Assembly: GCF_029784155.1 (NCBI RefSeq)
Contig: NC_073692.1
Location: forward strand, 23,088,444-23,152,443
Length of the DNA: 64,000 bases
Direction of reading: 5' to 3'
From: Uranotaenia lowii
Taxonomy: Eukaryota; Arthropoda; Insecta; Diptera; Culicidae
Shown here piece after piece: positions 1-10,525 of this stretch. A program made the translations under genes and the position numbers. The notes under the pieces are model-generated. The model ran no database searches, was not told the DNA's origin, and saw only the letters and a list, made by a program, of their open reading frames with translations. The stretch's first letter is position 1. The number at the start of each line of letters is the position of its first letter.

Positions 1-168
1 CTGCAGCTGGTTTGTGCACGAAGAACATTTCCATGGTTGCTTTTTTATAGTGGCATCAACTCCTACGCAGCTATAGTGCGCCCACAGTCCACAACCATCA
101 CAGCACACCATATCTTCCGCATCGTTCGATCTTTCGCAGCACATACATTCCCTTCCAGTATCAGGCAT
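1..168 (-). CDS. N-terminus of a BEL/Pao-like retrotransposon gag protein with a PHD finger (partial)
   Basis: Reading the minus strand from the ATG at 168-166, 56 codons stay open to the window edge. They contain a complete Cys4-His-Cys3 PHD-type zinc finger: C8-x2-C11, C23-x2-C26, H31-x2-C34 and C48-x2-C51, with the PHD-typical Trp (W29) just before the His and another (W46) two residues before the last Cys pair. From family knowledge, many mosquito BEL/Pao elements begin their gag-pol polyprotein with such a finger, where it probably contributes to nucleic-acid or chromatin binding. A candidate LTR lies upstream (527-902), which favours a retroelement. The remaining gag, protease, RT, RNase H and integrase would lie outside the window, so membership in BEL/Pao is inferred. 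The alternative is the first exon of a host PHD protein. Confidence 0.6.
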   Translation of the reverse strand, partial: MPDTGRECMCCERSNDAEDMVCCDGCGLWAHYSCVGVDATIKKQPWKCSSCTNQLQ

Positions 169-526
169 CTTTGAGGTTATATCCGAATCCGATTAAAATT
201 CTTTGATTAAATGTTCGGATAATATTCAAACCAGGTTTTTAACTATTCCTTGTATCAGCCAGTAGCAGATCAAAGCTAAAATGTTTATTTATAATGCATG
301 TTAGATAGGTTTTTCAGGAAATATGCGAATAAAGGAACTTACAATTTTAGTTTCGCACATGAGGTTTTCCTCAAGTAGACTGCCTGACCTTAGTGAAATT
401 TGTGAGATAGATCTGGATGTACAATAAAACTTAATTAGCAACTAAAGTCAATCGTAGAGGGAGGTCGAGTACTTACAGTTTAATATTTAAACTATTCGAA
501 AACTAATTTTTCTCACACGTGGCAAA

Positions 527-902
527 TGTTGTTCGCGAGCTTCAATAGAAGTTTGCCTGTAAATCAAATAATATTGTACGTTCCACGTATTTTAGGTAAT
601 GTAAAGGGTTTAACCTGATCAAATGAGATGGCTTTACTTCGTCCACGACCAAACACTTAACTTTCTATTTTACTCTTTTGAACTATAATTTTCAATTTAA
701 CTTTTCCTCTACTTGAACTTTTCTCTGCTTAACTTTCCTCTACTTCTTTTACAAACTGATCTTAGAATGACTTTAATTTTCCTACTCTCTCTTTTTCTTC
801 CGATTTACAGCTTTTCCTCTCTCATGACGTTCGTGACATTCAGCTGACATTTTATCTTTTCGACAGGGCCGTCCGTCGAGCCCAGCGGTGTTGATCGTAA
901 CA
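527..902 (-). mobile_element. Candidate 5' LTR of the BEL/Pao-like element
   Basis: On the minus strand this 376-bp stretch begins TGTTACGATC and ends GAACAACA, giving the TG...CA ends of an LTR, and it lies upstream of the PHD-finger ORF in the correct orientation. The partner LTR is outside the window, so the borders and target duplication cannot be tested. The 350 bp between this end and the ATG would be the untranslated leader; it contains sequences that look like splice donors (GTAAGT near 350 and 475). Confidence 0.35.
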
Positions 903-932
903 GGATTTTTGATGAAACTCAGCTAGCACATA

Positions 933-2132
933 CAGTTGCGTTCAAAAAAGAATGAAATCGCGTGAAGCTGCGCACCCACTTCCAACTTTGACAAGCTGCC
1001 ATTTCTCTATCGGTTGATATTTTTTCATGAAAATTTCACACAATCTAGTTCAACTATCCAACTAACACTCCACAAAATTTGAAGTCTTTTTAATGACGGA
1101 AAACAAAGATACAGCTATTCCCGTAAAAAAGGGAAATTTGGAGTTGCTTCACTAAATTTGCTGTATTTTTGACAATTTTCATTGAAAAACCTTGAAATTT
1201 GGTCTAAAGATGTAAAAATGTTTGATCTAATACCAGGCCAAGTTTCGTCAAAATCGATGAACGTGATCAAAAATGGTGCCGGGTTGAAAATGAGGTTCAT
1301 TATCGCCCAGCAGACGATTTCATTCTTTTTTGGACGGATGTTTATATGGAAAACATCGTAATCCATGTATTCTTGGGATTTTCTTTCACAAAACCAAAAT
1401 TTATCACAAAGAATGTTGTAAATTGCTAAAAACTTCATTCGTACTTTGTTAAGAAACATAAATTGTTCCAACAGAACTGGTATTGAAACACAAGAGCGAA
1501 TAGAATATTCGCTTAAATTGTGGATCAAATTTGTTTATCGGTATAATTAGCAGGTCATTTCTGAAACTCTGTTCTTCTTATTTTGAACTCTGTTGAAACA
1601 TTTTCTCTTTCGAAACAAAGTACGAATGAAGTTTTTAGCAATTTACAACATTCTTTGTGATAAATTTTGGTTTTGTGAAAGAAAATACCAAGAATACATG
1701 GATTACGATGTTTTCCATATAAACATCCGTCCAAAAAAGAATGAAATCGTCTGCTGGGCGATAATGAACCTCATTTTCAACCCGGCACCATTTTTGATCA
1801 CGTTCATCGATTTTGACGAAACTTGGCCTGGTATTAGATCAAACATTTTTACATCTTTGGACCAAATTTCAAGGTTTTTCAATGAAAATTGTCAAAGATA
1901 CAGCAAATTCAGTGGAGCAACTCCAAATTTCCCTTTTTTACGGGAATAGCTGTATCTTTGTTTTCCGTCATTGAAAAGACTTCAAATGTTGTGGAGTGTT
2001 AGTTGGATAGTTGAACTAGATTGTGTGAAAATTTTAAGGAAAAAATATCAACCGACAGAGAAATGGCAGCTTGTCAAAGTTGGAAGTGGGTGCGCAGCTT
2101 CACGCGATTTCATTCTTTTTTGAACGCAACTG
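933..2132. mobile_element. Foldback (long-TIR) DNA element with TA target duplication
   Basis: The element is almost a perfect palindrome. Left arm about 933-1452 is repeated in inverted orientation at about 1614-2132, leaving a 160-bp non-repeated centre. Both ends read CAGTTGCGTTCAAAAAAG and are flanked by TA (931-932 and 2133-2134), the Tc1/mariner-superfamily signature. The arms keep a matching open frame of about 110 codons on opposite strands (1115-1528 minus, 1593-1949 plus), but this protein has no recognisable transposase motif. The core of the terminal sequence, CAAAAAAGAATGAAATCG, recurs inside each arm (near 1310-1330 and 1731-1750), possibly as internal protein-binding sites. Confidence 0.8.
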
Positions 2133-2134
2133 TA

Positions 2135-2500
2135 GCTACTTTTTCGACAATTCACACATAAAACGAAAAAATAGATTTTAAATGAGACAAGTTTAGAAAT
2201 TCTGTACTTGTTTATTCTCTACAACATCAATGATTATGAGAAGTGGACCAATGGAGACATATTAGGTGACCTGTAAACTATTTATTTTGGTCAATAAATT
2301 TGATTTTTTGCCTGTACTAGAACTTGTGGTGTGAAAAGGCTGATAAAAAACGAACACTTGAAAATTAATTCTCCGACACCAGGAATAGTTTGTCAGATAA
2401 AAGCCCAAAATTACTCTTAAAAAAAGTAAGATGTATTAACGTGGCGAAAAATTGTACTATGTCTAGAATTTTAGGGGGCTCAAGCTTAAAATGATAGCTT
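2135..2500. other. Intervening AT-rich DNA, no feature seen
   Basis: No ORF, repeat border or RNA signal was recognised between the two foldback elements. Confidence 0.5.
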
Positions 2501-3020
2501 AGGGTGTAAGAAACTATATTTTATATGGCGGCGACTCAAAAAAAAAAGATGTTTAGAGGTCGCACTGCTTCGATTTTTGGAAAATGCCATTTTTTCAACA
2601 TTTTGTCCTAATAACATTTTCAGATCTTGAAAAAGTATCAAACATGTGTCTCTAATATTTTTAAAATTTTTTTATAATGTTAGTTTTATACTAAAAATTT
2701 AACGAGACTGTTTTGGACTCTCAATTTGTATGTATGATTTTTTAAATTACGCAGTACTATGAGTTTTTGTAGAAAAAATATTTAAAATTAACAAAAAAGT
2801 GTACTTTGGAGTAAGATTTTTAATCAATATTGGATTCAAAAGATACACGACGTTATGATGCGCAACTTTGCAGAAGAAAGTTTATAGCTGTGACTTGCCG
2901 TTTCATAGTAATTCTAGTTTCACTGTGGAAAAAAGTCACAATTTTCAAATTTTTGCTAAGAATTGCTTTATATTATGATGTGGAGGAGTTTCGAGCAATC
3001 TAAGAACCAAATAAACTCTT

Positions 3021-3458
3021 TGTTGATACTTACGATTTATCCCGGAGAAATTCCCGGACCCGTTTTCTTCGCGACCACGTTCGAGCAAAACCAAAACCGA
3101 TTGTTTTGGTTTCGTCCTCTTTCGTCAATTCGCATATTGAGAACAATAGCGGTTGACAGTTAATGATGGTCAATGATGATGACAACAATATAAATGTTGT
3201 CATCATGCACGCCAAACTCAGCCAACACAGCAAGTGGTTATGAGTTACTCTGCAGTGTTGGCAGTTTATTCTGGGTGGTTAGCCCAGAATATGATAGAAA
3301 TTAAGGAATGATTCTGAGTTGAGAATCACCTAGGTTAAGCGACAAGATTGTTATCGCTATAGGTCTAAGTTAGCTTATAAGGACTTGACGAACAGAAATG
3401 AATAAATGGTATCTCATTTCCAAACCAATTCCCTGTTGCTAAATCATTGAATTCAACA
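3021..3458 (+). mobile_element. Solo LTR (Ty1/copia-like) with perfect 5-bp target duplication
   Basis: A 438-bp segment begins TGTTGATACTTACG, ends GAATTCAACA and is flanked by CTCTT on both sides (3016-3020 and 3459-3463). TGTTG...CAACA ends with a 5-bp duplication are typical of Ty1/copia LTRs; BEL/Pao is the alternative. A possible polyadenylation signal AATAAA at 3401-3406 suggests plus orientation. It interrupts the left arm of the 2501-4204 foldback, so it is younger than that element. With only one LTR and no internal region, it is probably the product of LTR-LTR recombination. Confidence 0.8.
3176..3206. repeat. Perfect 12-bp hairpin inside the solo LTR
   Basis: ATGATGACAACA (3176-3187) pairs with its exact inverse complement at 3195-3206 across a 7-nt AT loop. 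Its position in the LTR suggests an RNA hairpin or a paired binding site; this is inference. Confidence 0.6.
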
Positions 3459-4204
3459 CTCTTGATATCAAATTTTTTCATCCTTTTATCGATCCTTAAA
3501 TCTCCAGAAAAAAACCATTCCAAGTTTCTAGATTTTTTATCGATTGAAGGTCGTGTTACCCATACTTGGGTGACGGTTTGGTGAATGTGTTATGGCTACA
3601 ACCACTGAATAAATTTTTAAAAAAATCTAGAAATTAGTCATGGTTGTTTCTGCTGATTAGAGGATCGATAAAAGGATGAAAAAGAGTTGGATAGCAGAAG
3701 TTTAGATTGCTCGAAAGTCATCTACATCATAATTTAGAGCGATTCTTAACAAAAGTTTGAATTTTGAGACTTTTTCACTCAGTAAAACTTGAATAACTTT
3801 TTATCGACAAGTATTAGTTATACACTTTCTTCTGCAAAGTTGCACATCATTACGTTGGGCATCTCTTGAATTGAATTCAACGTTGATTGAAAATATTATT
3901 CTAAAGTACACTGTTTTGTGCATTGTAATTTTTTTTTCACAAAAACTCATAGTATTGCGTAATTTAAAAAAAAAACATACACACAAATTGAGAGTCCAAA
4001 ACAGTCCCGATAATTTTTTAGTTTAAAACTTACATTATAAACAAAATAAAAAAATATTAGAGACACATGTTTGATACTTTTTCAAGATCTGAAAATGTTA
4101 TTAGGACAAAATGTCGGAAAAATGGCCTATTTCCAAAAATCGAACCAGTGCGACCTCTAAGCAGTCTGAGTCGCCGCCATATAAAATATTGTTTCTTACA
4201 CTCT

Positions 4205-7040
4205 GAAACATGGGTGGCCAACATTTTCAACAGGCGGGCCAAACTTCAGAAATGAGATTGGCTGGCGGGCCACAAAAACAAATTGTTCTGGCGTATTAAA
4301 AAAATTATAACAGATTTTAGAAAAAGCTATAAAAACACATTATCCTAGGTCACATTGAGTATAGATTCATCTTAATAAGTCATTCTTGTTACTTGCATAT
4401 TTTTAATAAACTTCGCTCCATTTGAAAAATAGTAGAAATATTATGCATTACGAAATGAATTATCCCTTCTAAATTATGTATGTTTTCAAGGAATTCAATA
4501 CCTCTTCGGTTTAATCATCCAAAAAATGTCAAATCGCGTGACTACAATGGACATCAAGTCAATTTTATAGTCTCCAAATTAAAAAAAAAGACCGCCGAAT
4601 TTCCAAAGTTGAAAACTTCACCGTTCTCCTCAGAAATGTCTGATAGACAAATTAAAAAAAAAATGCAGAATGGAATTGTTGAAAAAAAGTAACGGTCACA
4701 AGTTTTTGACATTTAAAAGAATAATTATTTCAAAAATATTTATTTTACCTTAAGATCAACTCAATCCAACTATTTTCAAATTTTCCAGTATCTCAATTTA
4801 AAAAGTGTAATAGGAAAGACTTCTTCAAACAGGATGAATACGAGTTTGATTGTTTTATAATCATTGCACCTTTATGGAGAATTTTTTTAAGTCGTTCTTC
4901 TGAGAGATTTGTCAGTACCAAACCGGTTCTAGTTTATTTCTACTACCCAACTGCAAAATCTGTATAGTTTTTTATTATTGATGTACAGAAATACAAAGCA
5001 CGTTACCAATAAAAATATATTCAGATTTGGTTTAACTTTCAAAAATATACCCTTCTCTAGACAGCTGAGCAAAAAATAAAAAATTGAAAAAAATACAGAG
5101 CAAACTTTCGATATGTTACATAGTTTGTAAAAGTTACTAAATTTTTATGGATGATCGAAGGTTTTGGAATAGAATTCAAGTTACGAATGGTTGAAGTTGT
5201 TGTGAAATTTCAATTATGATTCGGTGATTTTTTTTAAATTTTTTTAACGATATGGATAGGGACTCACTATCTTTCTGAGGCTATCCAAACTTCTCAATAT
5301 TAAAACTAGAGTCCGATTGAACGTGCTTCATACCAATGATATGTAGCCACCAAATCCCAATCGGAAAACATTCAAAAATATGTGATGGAATTTACAGAGA
5401 ATGTGTTCAATGCCGTACATTTTGATATTTTAAAAATTGTAATTGTAATCGTTTTCTTTTCAGTGACGGTAACCTTTTTCGTAAAGTTATGTGAAGCCCT
5501 TATATCCAAAGGGGTATAAGTGCAAAAATAATCGATTTTAAGTAAATTTGACGCCCTCGATCAATCACGGACTGGCAACCATATTGGCGAAGTACCACTT
5601 TTTTGTCTAGCAACTCATAGAATTCAAAATGCGTATCAAAGTCTTAAAATAAATGTTAGTCAATTCTTTTCTGATTGTTGGTACCTACATTATTATTTTG
5701 ACACATTATTCCGAGTTCAATGATACAAGGTGGATATGAGCAGTCAACCAAGCTAAGCTAAATTTCATTACTTGTTGCTACGACCATACGCTCAACCTGA
5801 TTTTATTCAATCTTTGACACTTGATTTTTTTATACAAACAAACCAAGACAACAAATTTATGATGGACTTCTCCCTTTAATAGCTTTTATGCTATGATTTG
5901 AAGATTTTTTGAAAACGATGGTTCTCTGGAGCCACTACACAGCAGAAAACTTGTCATGATACTGATTCAAATATATTTAAAATATATTTAAAAGGAACAA
6001 AATTTTTTCACGACCTATTAAATATCCACGAGTCGAATCAAAGCCCAAACTGTCAGCCGGAGGCTTAGGCGTGAATAACGATTTCCGTTTAATGTCAAGT
6101 GGATTGGCAAGTGAGAGTATTTGCCGAACGAAACTTTTTGATGAGCAAAAGTCAACCTAAGCTGCTATCAGGCATCAGTATTGATCCTTTGCGAAAGTTT
6201 AGACGAGCCGAATGAACGAACGGTTCCAGAAATTGCGTAAAGCTTTTGCCAACGAGTTGGTTTTACCCACTGTCAGTTTACTCAGCAGGAGTCAGCATAT
6301 GAACACATCAAGCAAACATTTCAACCCAAAAGTAAGACGTACGTATGTGATCTGGATGAGATAATTTAATTTCTTCCGACTTTTTCTGCGTATCGGTTCT
6401 AGGAGGTTTTGCACGGGTTTTTTTTCCTCTTCTTATCCCGAGAAATCAATATTGTGCCTTCAATCACTTCAGTGGAATTGTTTGCTTCCCAAAACGCATT
6501 CCACTTTTGCCAAGGAAACACGAGCTCGGAGGAAAATTGAAAGTTGATAAACCGTTTCAGATTGCCGGGGAATACATTCGATTCCCCCAGTGCGCGAGCA
6601 AAGAAACCGACTCAACTTTGAGGCACTTTTCTCGGGTAAGGTTTGGTGATTTTTTTTTCGTTTTTTCTCTACTTTGCTAGAAACGCTAAGAGGCGCTCGG
6701 ATTCGGTATAGTGGTTTTAGGTTTTGCTCCGATGGGTTTGATTTTCCCGGTGGATTTTTCGCCATACGTTCATATGTGAGATGGGTCCCCCCCGAGTCGG
6801 TGGAAGTAAACTTATTCGAGAAACGGTTGAAGGTTATAGGCGCTAATGGAGAAAAAAGAAGCGATTTCGTACCACTTAGAACGCTCACGAGAAAAGATAT
6901 TGAGTTTCCTATGAAGTTATCGTGAGTATTAAGTTAACAAACTCTAGAGATTTTAAGGCCTAATAAAAATGGAAAGCAAATTTTAAAAAATCCACTTAAA
7001 TAAATTACTCTTAACGCAACAATGTTCGGCAAACAAAAAA
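4205..7040. other. Single-copy-like non-coding DNA
   Basis: No convincing gene is seen. At 4208-4272 a sequence starting CATGGGTGGCCAAC, followed by two further GCGGGCCA-type words, resembles one end of a hAT element, but no opposite end was found. From about 6000 to 6930 the DNA becomes more GC-rich and looks single-copy; short open frames there show no conserved motif. The block could be intronic or regulatory. Confidence 0.4.
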
Positions 7041-7168
7041 ATATCAAAATTGTTAAAATTGTCAAAATTGTCAAAATTGTCAAAATTGTCAAAATTGTCA
7101 AAATTGTCAAAATTGTCATATTTATCAAAATTTTCAAAATTGTCGAAATTTTCGAAATATTCAAAATC
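7041..7168 (-). repeat. Small array of the 9-bp repeat, TTTTGACAA subtype, inverted
   Basis: About 12 copies of AAATTGTCA run through this stretch, the reverse complement of the TTTTGACAA unit found in the large array at 8391-12865. The ends are degenerate. It lies 1.2 kb upstream of the large array in the opposite orientation. Confidence 0.85.
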
Positions 7169-8390
7169 CACCCTACAGCAGTGAACTTCTAAGGCTCTGT
7201 TTGAAGCAACTTCATCGGGAGTAGTTTGTTGAATTTCAATGATGCTTAGCGAGAGTACTTATGGAACGTAGCCAGTCGTGCTATTTACGAACTTTACGAG
7301 ATGACAACAGCGGAAGGCAAAGTTCCTGAATGGGTGGTCCAAAATCGGATTGTTGTGCGACCGGGTAGGAATCGTTAAGCGGATATCCTTCAGCCAAACT
7401 AAACGAGACTGTCTACTACATCCGGCAACAATCTATAGCGTTTTGTGATGTTTCCGTCGATTCTTCCAGTAGGTGGGTACTTAAGCGTCATTTTCGAGTT
7501 TGCTGTTCGATGACACCGACAAGTCACATATGGTTGTGCTGACTATTTGCAAGTGGGACGTGCTTGAAATTAAAATCATGCTCCCGAATGGCGGCAACCA
7601 GCAGTGTGATCCCCGGTAATTCGGGGGATCCGACTTTCGCTCTCAACCAAATGGCGGTTCCGATATAGAAGTGCTCGAATGTTTGTGTGTGCTCGATGTT
7701 ATCCCACTGATTCGATGTAGTTCGTGGAAATTGTTTTCCGAGCAGCACACGATTCCCGGATTCAACACAAGGATCAGATGTATAATTTTTGATCTAGTTC
7801 CGTGCCACATGGTGTGGAAAATACGATTTTCCTGGGGCAGCAAAAAATAACAAAATCATCCTCATCCTCCTCCGGGCTTCGATAATTTGGATGTGTTCAT
7901 TTGGAGTTCGACTCATCTATAGGTGTATAATCCACTCGATTCTTGCTCTCTTGTTTGCCCCAATGCCCCCACCCTGAACATAAAGGCAGCAGCATTCTGA
8001 CATGGCAAATATCCACCTTTTTTATCAGAGTGAAAATGTTGAAACGTGTTCCAACCATTAAAAAACGGATACAGCTGAACGTGTCATTTCTGTTGGGGAA
8101 CGTGTTATTAGTTATATTTTTTGTGTAACATAAAAAAGCAGAAGTTCCGACTTTTTGCGATTCAAAGTTGAACAAATTCAAAAGGTGCAGCTTTTTGCCA
8201 ACAGAATATCGCAATTTTAATTGCTGTGATCGAGAATAGTCTGATAAAAGATATGTACAATACCAAGCACTGTTTTTTTATGGACTTTGTAAATCTTCTG
8301 TCATTTCATCCCAACTAAAAATAAGAAAAAAAACATCAATTATTTATGAAAAGATATCAAAAAAGTGTATAACCAAATTTGAACTTTGTC
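7169..8390. other. Single-copy-like spacer, no gene recognised
   Basis: Mixed-composition DNA with several short overlapping frames on both strands (for example 7524-7748 and 7897-8214), none with a recognisable domain or splice structure. Confidence 0.4.
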
Positions 8391-8797
8391 AATTGTGTCC
8401 ATTTTGCAAATTTTGTCAATTTTGTCAATTTTGTCAATTTTTTCAGTTTTGTCAGTTTTGTCAATTTTGTCAATTTTGACAATTTTGTCAATTTTGTCAA
8501 TTTTGTCAATTTTGTCAATTTTGTCAATTTTGTCAATTTTGTCAATTTTGTCAATTTTGTCAATTTTGTCAATTTTGTCAATTTTGTCAATTTTGTCAAT
8601 TTTGTCAATTTTGTCAATTTTGTCAATTTTGTCAATTTTGTCAATTTTGTCAATTTTGTCAATTTTGTCAATTTTGTCAATTTTGTCAATTTTGTCAATT
8701 TTGTCAATTTTGTCAATTTTGTCAATTTTGTCAATTTTGTCAATTTTGTCAATTTTGTCAATTTTGTCAATTTTGTCAATTTTGTCAATTTTGTCAA

Positions 8798-10138
8798 TTT
8801 TTTCAATTTTGTCAATTTTGTCAATTTTGTCAATTTTGTCAATTTTGTCAATTTTGTCAATTTTGTCAATTTTGTCAATTTTGTCAATTTTGTCAATTTT
8901 GTCAGTTTTGTTACTTTTGTCAATTTTGTCAATTTTGTCAATTTTGTCAATTTTGTCAATTTTGTCAATTTTGTCAATTTTGTCAATTTTGTCAATTTTG
9001 TCAATTTTGTCAATTTTGTCAATTTTGTCAATTTTGTCAATTTTGTCAATTTTGTCAATTTTGTCAATTTTGTCAATTTTGTCAATTTTGTCAATTTTGT
9101 CAATTTTGTCAATTTTGTCAATTTTGTCAATTTTGTCAATTTTGTCAATTTTGTCAATTTTGTCAATTTTGTCAATTTTGTCAATTTTGTCAATTTTGTC
9201 AATTTTGTCAATTTTGTCAATTTTGACAATTTTGTCAATTTTGTCAATTTTGTCAATTTTGTCAATTTTGCCAATTTTGTCAATTTTGTCAATTTTGTCA
9301 ATTTTGTCAATTTTGTCAATTTTGTCAATTTTGTCAATTTTGTCAATTTTGTCAATTTTGTCAATTTTGTCAATTTTGTCAATTTTGTCAATTTTGTCAA
9401 TTTTGTCAATTTTGTCAATTTTGTCAATTTTGTCAATTTTGTCAATTTTGTCAATTTTGTCAATTTTGTCAATTTTGTCAATTTTGTCAATTTTGTCAAT
9501 TTTGTCAATTTTGTCAATTTTGTCAATTTTGTCAATTTTGTCAATTTTGTCAATTTTGTCAATTTTGTCAATTTTGTCAATTTTGTCAATTTTGTCAATT
9601 TTGTCAATTTTGTCAATTTTGTCAATTTTGTCAATTTTGTCAATTTTGTCAATTTTGTCAATTTTGTCAATTTTGTCAATTTTGTCAATTTTGTCAATTT
9701 TGTCAATTTTGTCAATTTTTTCAATTTTGTCAATTTTGTCAATTTTGTCAATTTTGTCAATTTTGTCAATTTTGTCAATTTTGTCAATTTTGTCAATTTT
9801 GTCAATTTTGTCAGTTTTGTTACTTTTGTCAATTTTGTCAATTTTGTCAATTTTGTCAATTTTGTCAATTTTGTCAATTTTGTCAATTTTGTCAATTTTG
9901 TCAATTTTGTCAATTTTGTCAATTTTGTCAATTTTGTCAATTTTGTCAATTTTGTCAATTTTGTCAATTTTGTCAATTTTGTCAATTTTGTCAATTTTGT
10001 CAATTTTGTCAATTTTGTCAATTTTGTCAATTTTGTCAATTTTGTCAATTTTGTCAATTTTGTCAATTTTGTCAATTTTGTCAATTTTGACAATTTTGTC
10101 AATTTTGTCAATTTTGTCAATTTTGTCAATTTTGCCAA
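8798..10138 (+). repeat. Higher-order duplication of about 0.9 kb inside array 1
   Basis: The same ordered set of variant units occurs twice. TTTTTTCAA is at 8798 and 9716, a GTCAG/GTTAC pair at 8901 and 9810, TTTTGACAA at 9221 and 10085, and TTTTGCCAA at 9266 and 10130. The offsets are 918, 909, 864 and 864 bp, all whole multiples of 9. Copies therefore differ only by gain or loss of whole units, as expected from unequal exchange or slippage after a block duplication. Confidence 0.85.
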
Positions 10139-10300
10139 TTTTGTCAATTTTGTCAATTTTGTCAATTTTGTCAATTTTGTCAATTTTGTCAATTTTGTCA
10201 ATTTTGTCAATTTTGTCAATTTTGTCAATTTTGTCAATTTTGTCAATTTTGTCAATTTTGTCAATTTTGTCAATTTTGTCAATTTTGTCAATTTTGTCAA

Positions 10301-10525
10301 TTTTGACAATTTTGACAATTTTGACAATTTTGACAATTTTGACAATTTTGACAATTTTGACAATTTTGACAATTTTGACAATTTTGACAATTTTGACAAT
10401 TTTGACAATTTTGACAAATTTGACAGTTTTGACAATTTTGACAATTTTGACAATTTTGACAATTTTGACAATTTTGACAATTTTGACAATTTTGACAATT
10501 TTGACAATTTTGACAATTTTGACAA
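10301..10525 (+). repeat. Homogeneous block of TTTTGACAA units in array 1
   Basis: Twenty-five consecutive units carry A instead of T at the centre of the quasi-palindrome TTG-N-CAA. On both sides the array returns to TTTTGTCAA. Two private variants (GACAAATTTGACAG near 10414-10430) mark the middle. The sharp borders suggest local amplification of one variant. Confidence 0.85.

Larger units (their letters stand above)
2501..4204. mobile_element. Second foldback element with arms of about 0.6 kb
   Basis: The sequence from 2501 (AGGGTGTAAGAAAC) to about 3015 is repeated in inverted orientation from about 3690 to 4204, with moderate divergence. The inner part of the left arm (about 3470-3560) pairs with about 3620-3690 through a shared motif containing CATCCTTTTATCGATCC. 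Removing the solo LTR at 3021-3458 restores a continuous left arm, so the LTR landed in a pre-existing foldback. No clear target duplication was found at the outer ends, and there is no transposase ORF. Confidence 0.7.

Noticed and set aside
1115..1949. Two conserved host genes on opposite strands
   Set aside because: They are the two inverted arms of one foldback element and mirror each other, with no recognised domain.
3256..3458. Shorter solo LTR starting at TGTTGGCAG (3256)
   Set aside because: Starting at 3021 instead gives a perfect 5-bp target duplication, which the shorter version lacks.
4208..4272. Complete hAT element starting CATGGGTGGCCAAC
   Set aside because: Only one possible end is visible; no inverted partner or 8-bp duplication was found.
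6469..6925. Overlapping frames of 139 and 83 codons
   Set aside because: No domain, low-complexity Ser/Lys composition and overlap on opposite strands suggest chance in GC-richer DNA.
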